The notes below the pieces were generated by a model. The model was not told the DNA's origin, did not search any database, and saw only the letters and a program-made list of their open reading frames with translations. A program made the position numbers and the translations under genes. Shown piece after piece: positions 36,890-49,261 of a stretch of 64,000 bases of DNA. How positions within the stretch are numbered: the stretch's first letter is position 1; every line of letters starts with the position of its first letter. Where the stretch lies: contig NC_079887.1 of assembly GCF_029227915.1 (NCBI RefSeq), positions 3,720,001-3,784,000 on the forward strand, written 5' to 3'. The stretch comes from Hydractinia symbiolongicarpus. Lineage: Eukaryota; Cnidaria; Hydrozoa; Anthoathecata; Hydractiniidae.

Positions 36890-37440
36890 GGACGCTGAAT
36901 GAAAGAGGTTTAATCGCCGGCAAACGAAAACCCGCGATTTCCCGTAAATCCCTGGCTTGGCCCGCATAGTCGAATGTATACAAATAAAGTACCCAGGGAG
37001 TAAACTAATTTCCCGAACGATTTTTTAAATTTTTTTTTCATCACTAAAACGCATGAGACTTGTAGTTTTTAAAAATGTTTTCATTTTTAATGAGACGCTG
37101 AATAAAAGAAGTTTAATCGCCGGCAAACGAAAACCCGCGACTTCCCGTAAATCCCGGACTCGGCCCGTATAGTCAAAAGTATACAAAGAAAGTACCCAGG
37201 GAGTAAACTCATTTCCCGAACGATTTTTTAAATTATTTTTTCACCACTAAAACGCATGAGACTTGTAGTTTTCAAAAATGTTTTCATTTTTGTTGGGACG
37301 CTGAATGAAAGAGGTTTAATCGCCGGCAAACGAAAACCCGCGATTTCCCGTAAATCTCGGGCTTGGCCCGCATAGTCGAAAGTATGCAAAGAAAATACCC
37401 AGGGAGTAAACTAATTTCCTGAACGATTTTTTAAAGTATC
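36890..37440. repeat. Domain-1-like monomer island in X
   Basis: The monomers carry AATGAAAGAGG, CTTGGCCCGCATAGTCG and TTTTCATCACTAAAACGC, all typical of domain 1. This island is absent from Y. Z is cut before it would appear. Confidence 0.75.
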
Positions 37441-38040
37441 TTTTCACCACTAAAACGCATGAGACTTGTAGTTTTCAAATATGTTTTTATTTTTGATGAG
37501 ACGCAAAATAAAAAAAGTTTAATCGCCGGCAAACGAAAACCCGCGATTTCCCGTAAATCCCGGGCTTGGCCCGTATAGTCAAAAGTATACAAAGAAAGTA
37601 CCCAGGGAGTAAACTCATTTCCCGAACGATTTTTTAAATTATTTTTTTACCACTAAAACGCATGAGACTTGTAGTTTTCAAAAGTGTTTTCATTTTTGAT
37701 GAGACGCTGAATAAAAGAAGTTTAATCGCCGGCAAACGAAAACCCGCGATTTCCCGTAAATCCTAGGCTTGGCCCGTATAGTTGAATGTATATAAAGAAA
37801 GTACCCAGGGAGTAAACTGATTTTCCGAGCGATTTTTCAAATTATTTCTGCACCACTAGAACGAATGAGACTTGTAGTTTTAAAAAATTTTCCATTTTTA
37901 ATGAGACGCTTAATGAAAGAGGGTTAATCGCCGGCAAACGAAAACTCGCGATTTTCCGTAAATCCTTGGCTTGTCCCGTATAGTCGAATGTACACAAAGA
38001 AAGTACCCTGTGAGTAAACTCATTTCCAGAACGATTTTTT
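37430..38040. repeat. Most divergent monomers of the array
   Basis: Three monomers carry many private changes: AAAGTATC, CAAATATGTTTTTA, GACGCAAAATAAAAAAAG, AATCCTAGGC, GTATATAAAG, AACTGATTTTCCGAGCG, ATTTCTGCACCACTAGAACG, TTTTAAAAAATTTTCC and ATTTTCCGTAAATCC. Elsewhere neighbouring monomers differ mainly by shared variants, so this patch looks older or less homogenised. Confidence 0.82.
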
Positions 38041-39271
38041 AAATTATTATTTCACCACTAAAGCCCATGAGACTTGTAGTTTTTAAAAATGTTTTCATTT
38101 TTGATGAGACCCTGAATAAAAGGAGTTTAATCGCCGGCAAACGAAAACTCGCGATTTCCCGTAAATCCCGGGCTTGTCCCGTATAGTCGAATGTATACAA
38201 AGAAAGTACCCTGTGAGTAAACACTTTTCCAGAACGATTTTTTAAATTATCTTTTCACCACTAAAACGCATGAGACTTGTAGTTTTCAAAAATGTTTTCA
38301 TTTTTGATGAGACGCTGAATAAAAGAAGTTTAATCGCCGGCAAACGAAAACCTGCGATTTCCCGTAAATCCCGGACTCGGCCCGTATAGTCAAAAGTATA
38401 CAAAGAAAGTACCCAGGGAGTAAACTCATTTCCCGAACGATTTTTTATGTTATTATTTCACCACTAAAGCCCATGAGACTTGTAGTTTTTACAAATGTTT
38501 TCTTTTATGATGAGACGCTGAATGAAAGGAGTTTAATCGCCGGCAAACGAAAACCCGTCATTTCCCGTAAACCCCGGACTCGGTCCGTATAGTCAAAAGT
38601 ATACAAAGAAAGTACCCAGGGAGTAAACTTATTTCCAGAACGATTTTTTAAATTATCTTTTCACCACTAAAACGCATGAGACTTGTAGTTTTCAAAAATG
38701 TTTTCATTTTTGATGAGACGCTGAATAAAAGAAGTTTAATCGCCGGCAAAGGAAAACCTGCGATTTCCCGTAAATCCCGGACTCGGCCCGTATAGTCATA
38801 AGTACACAAAGAAAGTACCCAGGGAGTAAACTCATTTCCCGAACGATTTTTTATATTATTATTTCACCACTAAAGCCCAAGAGACTTGTAGTTTTTACAA
38901 ATGTTTTCATTTTTGATGAGACGCTGAATGAAAGGAGTTTAATCGCCGGCAAACGAAAACCCGCCATTTCCCGTACACCCCGGACTCGGTCCGTATAGTC
39001 AAAAGTTTACAAAGAAAGTACCCAGGGAGTAAACTCATTTCCAGAACGATTTTTTAAATTATCTATTCACCACTAAAACGCATGAGACTTGTAGTTTTCA
39101 AAAATGTTTTAATTTTTGTTGAGACGCTGAATAAAAGAAGTTTAATCGCCGGCAAAGGAAAACCTGCGATTTCCTGTAAATCCCGGACTCGGCCCGTATA
39201 GTCATAAGTACACAAAGAAAGTACCCAGGGAGTAAACTCATTTCCCGAACGATTTTTTATATTATTATTTC
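38040..39271. repeat. Regular domain 2 monomers ending superblock X
   Basis: These resemble the sequence near 22,440-23,250 (GTCCCGTATAG, TTTTTACAAATG and AAAGGAAAACC monomers) but with private changes: GAGACCCTG near 38,108, TTTTCTTTTATG near 38,500, CCCGTCATT near 38,554 and TTATCTATTCACC near 39,060. They are a diverged relative of the CGCAGAAT-headed block, not a recent copy. Confidence 0.75.
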
Positions 39272-42045
39272 ACCACTAAAACGCATGAGACTTGTAGTTT
39301 TCAAAAGTGTTTTCATTTTTAATGAGACGCTTAATGAAAGAGGGTTAATCGCCGGCAAACGAAAACTCGCGATTTCCCGTAAATCCCGGGCTTGTCCCGT
39401 ATAGTCGAATGTATACAAAGAAAGTACCCTGTGAGTAAACTCATTTCTAGAACGATTTTTTAAATTATTATTTCACCACTAAAGCCCATGAGACTTGTAG
39501 TTTTTAAAAATGTTTTCATTTTTGATGAGACGCTGAATAAAAGGAGTTTAATCGCCGGCAAACGAAAACTCGCGATTTCCCGTAAATCTCGGGCTTGTCC
39601 CGTATAGTCGAATGTATACAAAGAAAGTACCCTGTGAGTAAACACATTTCCAGAACGAATTTTTAAATTATCTTTTCACCACTAAAACGCATAAGACTTG
39701 TAGTTTTCAAAAATGTTTTCATTTTTGATGAGACGCTGAATAAAAGAAGTTTAATCGCCCGCAAACGAAAACCTGCGATTTCCCGTAAATCCCGGACTCG
39801 GCCCGTATAGTCAAAAGTATACAAAGAAAGTACCCAGGGAGTAAACTCATTTCCCGAACGATTTTTTATGTTATTATTTCACCACTAAAGCCCATGAGAC
39901 ATGTAGTTTTTACAAATGTTTTCGTTTTTGATGAGACGCTGAATGAAAGGAGTTTAATCGCCGGCAAACGAAAACCCGCCATTTCCCGTAAACCCCGGAC
40001 TCGGTCCGTATAGTCAAAAGTATACAAAGAAAGTACCCAGGGAGTAAACTCATTTCCAGAACGATTTTTTAAATTATCTTTTCACCACTAAAACGCATGA
40101 GACTTGTAGTTTTCAAAAATGTTTTCATTTTTGATGAGACGCTGAATAAAAGAAGTTTAATCGCCGGCAAAGGAAAACCTGCGATTTCCCGTAAATCCCG
40201 GACTCGGCCCGTATAGTCATAAGTACACAAAGAAAGTACCCAGGGAGTAAACTCATTTCCCGAACGATTTTTTATATTATTATTTCACCACTAAAGCCCA
40301 TGAGACTTGTAGTTTTTAAAAATGTTTTCATTTTTGATGAGACGCTAAATAAAAGGAGTTTAATCGCCGGCAAACGAAAACCTGCGATTTCCCGTAAATC
40401 CCTGACTCGGCCCGTATAGTCGAATGTATACAAAGAAAGTACCCTGTGAGTAAACTCATTTCCAGAACGATTTTTTAAATTATCTTTTCACCACTAAAAC
40501 GCATGAGACTTGTAGTTTTCAAAAATGTTTTCATTTTTGATGAGACGCTGAATAAAAGAAGTTTAATCGCCGGCAAAGGAAAGCCTGCGATTTCTCGTAA
40601 ATCCCGGACTCGGCCCGTATAGTCATAAGTACACAAAGAAAGTACCCAGGGAGTAAACTCATTTCCCGAACGATTTTTTATATTATTATTTCACCACTAA
40701 AGCCCATGAGACTTGTAGTTTTTAAAAATGTTTTCATTTTTGATGAGACGCTAAATAAAAGGAGTTTAATCGCCGGCAAACGAAAACCTGCGATTTCCCG
40801 TAAATCCCTGACTCGGCCCGTATAGTCGAATGTATACAAAGAAAGTACCCTGTGAGTAAACTCTTTTCCAGAACGATTTTTTAAATTATTATTTCACCAC
40901 TAAAGCCCATGAGACTTGTAGTTTTTAAAAATGTTTTCATTTTTGATGAGACGCTAAATAAAAGGAGTTTAATCGCCGGCAAAGGAAAACCTGCGATTTC
41001 CCGTAAATCCCGGACTCGGCCCGTATAGTCATAAGTACACAAAGAAAGTACCCAGGGAGTAAACTCATTTCCCGAACGATTTTTTATATTATTATTTCAC
41101 CACTAAAGCCCATGAGACTTGTAGTTTTTAAAATTGTTTTCAATTTTGATGAGACGCTGAATAAAAGGAGTTTAATCGCCGGCAAAGGAAAACATGCGAT
41201 TTCCCGTAAATCCCGGACTCGGCCCGTATAGTCATAAGTACACAAAGAAAGTACCCAGGGAGTAAACTCATTTCCCGAACGATTTTTTATATTATTATTT
41301 CACCACTAAAGCCCATGAGACTTGTAGTTTTTACAAATGTTTTCATTTTTGATGAGACGCTGAATGAAAGGAGTTTAATCGCCGGCAAACGAAAACCCGC
41401 CATTTCCCGTAAACCCCGGACTCGGTCCGTATAGTCAAAAGTATACAAAGAAAGTACCCAGGGAGTAAACTCATTTCCAGAACGATTTTTTAAATTATCT
41501 TTTCACCACTAAAACGCATGAGATTTGTAGTTTTCAAAAATGTTTTCATTTTTGATGAGTCGCTTAATGAAAGAGGTTTAATCGCCGGCAAACGAAAACC
41601 CGCGATTTCCCGTAAATCCCGGGCTTGGCCCGCATAGTCTAATGTATACAAAGAAAGTACCCAGGGAGTAAACTAATTTGTCGAACGATTTTTTAATTTT
41701 TTTTTCATCACTAAAACGCATGAGACTTGTAGTTTTCAAAAATGTTTTCATTTTTGATGAGACGCTTAATGAAGGAGGTTTAATCGCCGGCAAACGAAAA
41801 CCCGCGATTTCCCGTAAATCCCGGGCTTGGCCCGCATAGTCGAATGTATACAAAGAAAGTACCCAGGGAGTAAACTCATTTCCCGAACGATTTTTTAAAT
41901 TATTTTTTTACCACTAAAACGCATGAGATTTGTAGTTTTCAAAAATGTTTTCATTTTTGATGAGACGCTTAATGAAAGAGGTTTAATCGCCGGCAAACGA
42001 AAACCCGCGATTTCCCGTAAATCCCGGGCTTGGCCCGCATAGTCT

Positions 42046-43262
42046 AATGTATACAAAGAAAGTACCCAGGGAGTAAACTAATTTGTCGAACGATTTTTTA
42101 ATTTTTTTTTCATCACTAAAACGCATGAGACTTGTAGTTTTTAAAAATGTTTTCATTTTTGATGAGACGCCAAATAAAAGAAGTTTAATCGCCGGCAAAG
42201 GAAAACCTGCGATTTCCCGTAAATCCCGGACTCGGCCCGTATAGTCATAAGTACACAAAGAAAGTACCCAGGGAGTAAGCTCATTTCCCGAACGATTTTT
42301 TATATTATTATTTCACCACTAAAGCCCATGAGACTTGTAGTTTTTAAAAATGTTTTCATTTTTGATGAAACGCTAAATAAAAGGAGTTTAATCGCCGGCA
42401 AACGAAAACCTGCGATTTCCCGTAAATCCCTGACTGGGCCCGTATAGTCGAATGTATACAAAGAAAGTACCCTGTGAGTAATCTCATTTCCAGAACGATT
42501 TTTTAAATTATTATTTCACCACTAAAGCCCATGAGCCTTGTAGTTTTTAAAAATGTTTTCATTTTTGATGAGACGCTGAATAAAAGAAGTTTAATCGCCG
42601 GCAAACAAAAACCTGCGATTTCCCGTAAATTCCGGACTCGGCCCGTATAGTCAAAAGTATACAAAGAAACTACATAGGGAGTAAACTCATTTCCAGAACG
42701 ATTTTTTAAATTATCTTTTCACCACTAAAACGCATGAGACTTGTAGTTTTCAAAAATGTTTTCATTTTTGATGAGACGCTGAATAAAAGAAGTGTAATCG
42801 CCGGCAAACGAAAACCTGCGATTTCCCGTAAATCCCGGACTCGGCCAGTAAAGTCAAAAGTATACAAAGAAAGTAACCAGGGAGTAAACTCATTTCCCGA
42901 ACGATTTTTCAAATTATTATTTCACCACTAAAGCCCATGAGACTTGTAGTTTTTAAAAATGTTCTCATTTTTGATGAGACGCTGAATAAAAGGAGTTTAA
43001 TCGCCGGCAAACGAAAACCCGCCATTTCCCGTAAACCCAGGACTCGGCCCGTATAGTTGAATGTATACAAAGAAAGTACCCAGGGAGTAAACTCATTTCC
43101 CGAACGATTTTTTCAATTTTTTTTTCACCACTAAAACGCATGAGACTTGTAGTTTTCAAAAATGTTTTCATTTTTGATGAGACGCTTAATAAAAGAGGTT
43201 TAATCGACGGCAAACGAAAACCCGCGATTTCCCGTAAATCCTTGGCTTGGCACGTATAGTCT
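42046..43262. repeat. 6-monomer repeat in Y, unit 1 (1217 bp)
   Basis: It is the 17,028-bp-shifted counterpart of 25,018-26,234. ATGAGCC is at 42,532. Confidence 0.9.
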
Positions 43263-44402
43263 AATGTATACAAAGAAAGTACCCAGGGAGTAAACTAATT
43301 TGTCGAACGATTTTTTAATTTTTTTTTCATCACTAAAACGCATGAGACTTGTAGTTTTTAAAAATGTTTTCATTTTTGATGAGACGCCAAATAAAAGAAG
43401 TTTAATCGCCGGCAAAGGAAAACCTGCGATTTCCCGTAAATCCCGGACTCGGCCCGTATAGTCATAAGTACACAAAGAAAGTACCCAGGGAGTAAGCTCA
43501 TTTCCCGAACGATTTTTTATATTATTATTTCACCACTAAAGCCCATGAGACTTGTAGTTTTTAAAAATGTTTTCATTTTTGATGAAACGCTAAATAAAAG
43601 GAGTTTAATCGCCGGCAAACGAAAACCTGCGATTTCCCGTAAATCCCTGACTGGGCCCGTATAGTCGAATGTATACAAAGAAAGTACCCTGTGAGTAATC
43701 TCATTTCCAGAACGATTTTTTAAATTATTATTTCACCACTAAAGCCCATGAGCCTTGTAGTTTTTAAAAATGTTTTCATTTTTGATGAGACGCTGAATAA
43801 AAGAAGTTTAATCGCCGGCAAACAAAAACCTGCGATTTCCCGTAAATCCCGGACTCGGCCCGTATAGTCAAAAGTATACAAAGAAACTACATAGGGAGTA
43901 AACTCATTTCCAGAACGATTTTTTAAATTATCTTTTCACCACTAAAACGCATGAGACTTGTAGTTTTCAAAAATGTTTTCATTTTTGATGAGACGCTGAA
44001 TAAAAGAAGTGTAATCGCCGGCAAACGAAAACCTGCGATTTCCCGTAAATCCCGGACTCGGCCAGTAAAGTCAAAAGTATACAAAGAAAGTAACCAGGGA
44101 GTAAACTCATTTCCCGAACGATTTTTTAAATTATTATTTCACCACTAAAGCCCATAAGACTTGTAGTTTTTAAAAATGTTCTCATTTTTGATGAGACGCT
44201 GAATAAAAGGAGTTTAATCGCCGGCAAACGAAAACCCGCCATTTCCCGTAAACCCAGGACTCGGCCCGTATAGTTGAATGTATACAAAGAAAGTACCCAG
44301 GAAGTAAACTCATTTCCCGAACGATTTTTTCAATTTTTTTTTCACCACTAAAACGCATGAGACTTGTAGTTTTCAAAAATGTTTTCATTTTTGATGAGAC
44401 GC
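43263..44402. repeat. 6-monomer repeat in Y, unit 2 (partial)
   Basis: It is the 17,028-bp-shifted counterpart of 26,235-27,374 and includes the recombinant CTTGGCACGTATAGTCTAATG junction near 43,250. ATGAGCC is at 43,749. Confidence 0.88.
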
Positions 44403-46006
44403 AGAATAAAAGAAGTTTAATCGCCGGCAAACGAAAACCCGCGATTTCCCGTAAATCCCGGGCTTGGCCCGTATAGTCAAAAGTATACAAAGAAAGTACC
44501 CAGGGAGTAAACTCATTTCCAGAACGATTTTTTAAATTATTTTTTAACCACTAAAACACATAAGACTTGTAGTTTTCAAAAATGTTTTTATTTTTGATGA
44601 GACGCAGAATAAAAGAAGTTTAATCGCCGGCAAACGAAAACCCGCGATTTCCCGTAAATCCTGGGCTTGGCCCGTATATTCAAAAGTATACAAAGAAAGT
44701 ACCCAGGGAGTAAACTCATTTCCCGAACGATTTTTTAAATTATTTTTTCACCACTAAAACGCATGAGACTTGTAGTTTTCAAAAGTGTTTTCATTTTTAA
44801 TGAGACGCTTAATGAAAGAGGGTTAATCGCCGGCAAACGAAAACTCGCGATTTCCCGTAAATCCCGGGCTTGTCCCGTATAGTCGAATGTATACAAAGAA
44901 AGTACCCTGTGAGTAAACTCATTTCTAGAACGATTTTTTAAATTATTATTTCACCACTAAAGCCCATGAGACTTGTAGTTTTTAAAAATGTTTTCATTTT
45001 TGATGAGACGCTGAATAAAAGGAGTTTAATCGCCGGCAAACGAAAACTCGCGATTTCCCGTAAATCTCGGGCTTGTCCCGTATAGTCGAATGTATACAAA
45101 GAAAGTACCCTGTGAGTAAACACATTTCCAGAACGAATTTTTAAATTATCTTTTCACCACTAAAACGCATAAGACTTGTAGTTTTCAAAAATGTTTTCAT
45201 TTTTGATGAGACGCTGAATAAAAGAAGTTTAATCGCCCGCAAACGAAAACCTGCGATTTCCCGTAAATCCCGGACTCGGCCCGTATAGTCAAAAGTATAC
45301 AAAGAAAGTACCCAGGGAGTAAACTCATTTCCCGAACGATTTTTTATGTTATTATTTCACCACTAAAGCCCATGAGACATGTAGTTTTTACAAATGTTTT
45401 CATTTTTGATGAGACGCTGAATGAAAGGAGTTTAATCGCCGGCAAACGAAAACCCGCCATTTCCCGTAAACCCCGGACTCGGTCCGTATAGTCAAAAGTA
45501 TACAAAGAAAGTACCCAGGGAGTAAACTCATTTCCAGAACGATTTTTTAAATTATCTTTTCACCACTAAAACGCATGAGACTTGTAGTTTTCAAAAATGT
45601 TTTCATTTTTGATGAGACGCTGAATAAAAGAAGTTTAATCGCCGGCAAAGGAAAACCTGCGATTTCTCGTAAATCCCGGACTCGGCCCGTATAGTCATAA
45701 GTACACAAAGAAAGTACCCAGGGAGTAAACTCATTTCCCGAACGATTTTTTATATTATTATTTCACCACTAAAGCCCATGAGACTTGTAGTTTTCAAAAA
45801 TGTTTTCATTTTTGATGAGACGCTGAATAAAAGAAGTTTAATCGCCGGCAAAGGAAAGCCTGCGATTTCCCGTAAATCCCGGACTCGGCCCGTATAGTCA
45901 TAAGTACACAAAGAAAGTACCCAGGGAGTAAACTCATTTCCCGAACGATTTTTTATATTATTATTTCACCACTAAAGCCCATGAGACTTGTAGTTTTTAA
46001 AAATGT

Positions 46007-47021
46007 TTTCATTTTTGATGAGACGCTAAATAAAAGGAGTTTAATCGCCGGCAAACGAAAACCTGCGATTTCCCGTAAATCCCTGACTCGGCCCGTATAG
46101 TCGAATGTATACAAAGAAAGTACCCTGTGAGTAAACTCATTTCCAGAACGATTTTTTAAATTATTATTTCACCACTAAAGCCCATGAGACTTGTAGTTTT
46201 TAAAAATGTTTTCATTTTTGATGAGACGCTAAATAAAAGGAGTTTAATCGCCGGCAAAGGAAAACCTGCGATTTCCCGTAAATCCCGGACTCGGCCCGTA
46301 TAGTCATAAGTACACAAAGAAAGTACCCAGGGAGTAAACTCATTTCCCGAACGATTTTTTATATTATTATTTCACCACTAAAGCCCATGAGACTTGTAGT
46401 TTTTAAAAATGTTTTCAATTTTGATGAGACGCTGAATAAAAGGAGTTTAATCGCCGGCAAACGAAAACCCGCCATTTCCCGTAAATCCCTGACTCGGCCC
46501 GTATATTCGAATGTATACAAAGAAAGTACCCTGTGAGTAAACTCATTTCCAGAACGATTTTTTAAATTATTATTTCACCACTAAAGCCCATGAGACTTGT
46601 AGTTTTTAAAAATGTTTTCATTTTTGATGAGACCCTAAATAAAAGGAGTTTAATCGCCGGCAAAGGAAAACATGCGATTTCCCGTAAATCCCGGACTCGG
46701 CCCGTATAGTCATAAGTACACAAAGAAAGTACCCAGGGAGTAAACTCATTTCCCGAACGATTTTTTATATTATTATTTCACCACTAAAGCCCATGAGACT
46801 TGTAGATTTTACAAATGTTTTCATTTTTGATGAGACGCTGAATGAAAGGAGTTTAATCGCCGGCAAACGAAAACCCGCCATTTCCCGTAAACCCCGGACT
46901 CGGTCCGTATAGTCAAAAGTATACAAAGAAAGTACCCAGGGAGTAAACTCATTTCCAGAACGATTTTTTAAATTATCTTTTCACCACTAAAACGCATGAG
47001 ACTTGTAGTTTTCAAAAATGT
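46007..47021. repeat. 5-monomer repeat in Y, unit 1 (1015 bp)
   Basis: It is the counterpart of 29,791-30,805 at offset 16,216, with GAGACCC near 46,629. A Y-only change GTAGATTTTACAAATG is near 46,803. Confidence 0.87.
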
Positions 47022-47827
47022 TTTCATTTTTGATGAGACGCTAAATAAAAGGAGTTTAATCGCCGGCAAACGAAAACCTGCGATTTCCCGTAAATCCCTG
47101 ACTCGGCCCGTATAGTCGAATGTATACAAAGAAAGTACCCTGTGAGTAAACTCATTTCCAGAACGATTTTTTAAATTAGTATTTCACCACTAAAGCCCAT
47201 GAGACTTGTAGTTTTTAAAAATGTTTTCATTTTTGATGAGACGCTAAATAAAAGGAGTTTAATCGCCGGCAAAGGAAAACCTGCGATTTCCCGTAAATCC
47301 CGGACTCGGCCCGTATAGTCATAAGTACACAAAGAAAGTACCCAGGGAGTAAACTCATTTCCCGAACGATTTTTTATATTATTATTTCACCACTAAAGCC
47401 CATGAGACTTGTAGTTTCTAAAAATGTTTTCAATTTTGATGAGACGCTGAACAAAAGGAGTTTAATCGCCGGCAAACGAAAACCCGCCATTTCCCGTAAA
47501 TCCCTGACTCGGCCCGTATATTCGAATGTATACAAAGAAAGTACCCTGTGAGTAAACTCATTTCCAGAACGATTTTTTAAATTATTATTTCACCACTAAA
47601 GCCCATGAGACTTGTAGTTTTTAAAAATGTTTTCATTTTTGATGAGACCCTAAATAAAAGGAGTTTAATCGCCGGCAAAGGAAAACATGCGATTTCCCGT
47701 AAATCCCGGACTCGGCCCGTATAGTCATAAGTACACAAAGAAAGTACCCAGGGAGTAAACTCATTTCCCGAACGATTTTTTATATTATTATTTCACCACT
47801 AAAGCCCATGAGACTTGTAGTTTTTAA
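47022..47827. repeat. 5-monomer repeat in Y, unit 2
   Basis: It is the counterpart of 30,806-31,611 at offset 16,216, with the same ATTAGTATTTC, TTTCTAAAAATG and GCTGAACAAAAGG private changes. Confidence 0.87.
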
Positions 47828-48546
47828 AAATGTTTTCAATTTTGATGAGACGCTGAATAAAAGGAGTTTAATCGCCGGCAAACGAAAACCCGCCATTTCC
47901 CGTAAACCCCGCACTCGGTCCGTATAGTCAAAAGTATACAAAGAAAGTACCCAGGGAGTAAACTCATTTCCCGAACGATTTTTTAAATTATTATTTCACC
48001 ACTAAAGCCCATGAGACTTGTAGTTTTTAAAAATGTTTTCATTTTTGATGAGACGCTGAATAAAAGGAGTTTAATCGACGGCAAACGAAAACTCGCGATT
48101 TCCCGTAAATCCCGGGCTTGTCCCGTATAGTCGAATGTATACAAAGAAAGTACCCTGTGAGTAAACACATTTCCAGAACGATTTTTTAAATTATCTTTTC
48201 ACCACTAAAACGCATGAGACTTGTAGTTTTCAAAAATGTTTTCATTTTTGATGAGACGCTGAATAAAAGAAGTTTAATCGCCCGCAAACGAAAACCTGCG
48301 ATTTCCCGTAAATCCCGGACTCGGCCCGTATAGTCAAAAGTATACAAAGAAAGTACCCAGGGAGTAAACTCATTTCCCGAACGATTTTTTATGTTATTAT
48401 TTCACCACTAAAGCCCATGAGACTTGTAGTTTTTACAAATGTTTTCATTTTTGATGAGACGCTGAATGAAAAGAGTTTAATCGCCGGCAAACGAAAACCC
48501 GCCATTTCCCGTAAACCCCGGACTCGGTCCGTATAGTCAAAAGTAT

Positions 48547-48561
48547 ACAAAGAAAGTACCC
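48547..48561. other. Y-specific 406-bp (two-monomer) deletion junction
   Basis: Left of this point Y matches X at offset 16,216. Right of it Y matches at offset 15,810. The junction falls within identical sequence, so the exchange was homologous and in register. X and Z keep the two monomers at this place. Confidence 0.88.
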
Positions 48562-48834
48562 TGTGAGTAAACTCATTTCCAAAACGATTTTTTAAATTAT
48601 TATTTCACCACTAAAGCCCATGAGACTTGTAGTTTTTAAAAATGTTTTCATTTTTGATGAGACGCTGAATAAAAGGAGTTTAATCGCCGGCAAAGGAAAA
48701 CCCGCCATTTCCCGTAAACCCCGCACTCGGTCCGTATAGTCAAAAGTATACAAAGAAAGTACCCAGGGAGTAAACTCATTTCCCGAACGATTTTTTAAAT
48801 TATTTTTTCACCACTAAAACGCATGAGACTTGTA

Positions 48835-48895
48835 GTTTTCAAAAATATTTTCATTTTTGATGAGACGCTTAATGCAAGAGGTTTAATCGCCGGCA
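48835..48895. repeat. 61-bp partial monomer (Y)
   Basis: It is the counterpart of the 33,025 fragment at offset 15,810, with the AATGCAAGAGG variant and the GGCA/GTTTTT breakpoint. Confidence 0.92.
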
Positions 48896-49261
48896 GTTTT
48901 TAAAAATGTTTTCATTTTTGATGAGACGCTGAATAAAAGAAGTTTAATCGCCGGCAAACGAAAACCTGCGATTTCCCGTAAATCCCGGACTCGGCCCGTA
49001 TAGTCAAAAGTATACAAAGAAAGTAACCAGGGACTAAACTCATTTTCCGAACGATTTTTTATATTATTTTTTCACCACTAAAACGCATGAGACTTGTATT
49101 TTTCAAAAATGTTTTCGTTTTTGTTGGCACGCTGAATAAAAGAAGTTTAATCGCCGGCAAACAAAAACCCGCCATTTCCCGTAAATCCCGGACTCGGCCC
49201 GTATAGTCATAAGTACACAAAGAAAGTACCCAGGGAGTAAACTCATTTCCCGAACGATTTT

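Larger units (their letters stand above)
20579..39271. repeat. Superblock X, first of three long related blocks
   Basis: Its sub-block order is repeated in Y at +17,028 and in Z at +29,874, changing to +30,281 and then +29,469. The offset changes match whole-monomer gains or losses: an extra 812 bp in X near 28,144-29,767, an extra 406 bp in Z near 53,444 and a 406-bp loss in Y near 48,550. The section from ~34,650 to 39,271 has no counterpart in Y, and Z leaves the window before reaching it. The left end is defined by where Z starts to match, so X could extend further left. Confidence 0.9.
47983..49261. repeat. 8-monomer-plus-61-bp repeat in Y, unit 1 with 2-monomer deletion
   Basis: It is the counterpart of 31,767-33,451 but 406 bp shorter (1279 against 1685 bp). 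The deletion junction lies in the shared ACAAAGAAAGTACCC near 48,547-48,561. There the CGGTCCGTATAGTCAAAAG monomer end is fused to CTGTGAGTAAAC with the AAAACG variant. Confidence 0.9.

Noticed and set aside
39262-39272. Inversion or foreign insertion at the X/Y junction
   Set aside because: Both sides are in-phase satellite in the same orientation. Only the monomer type changes.
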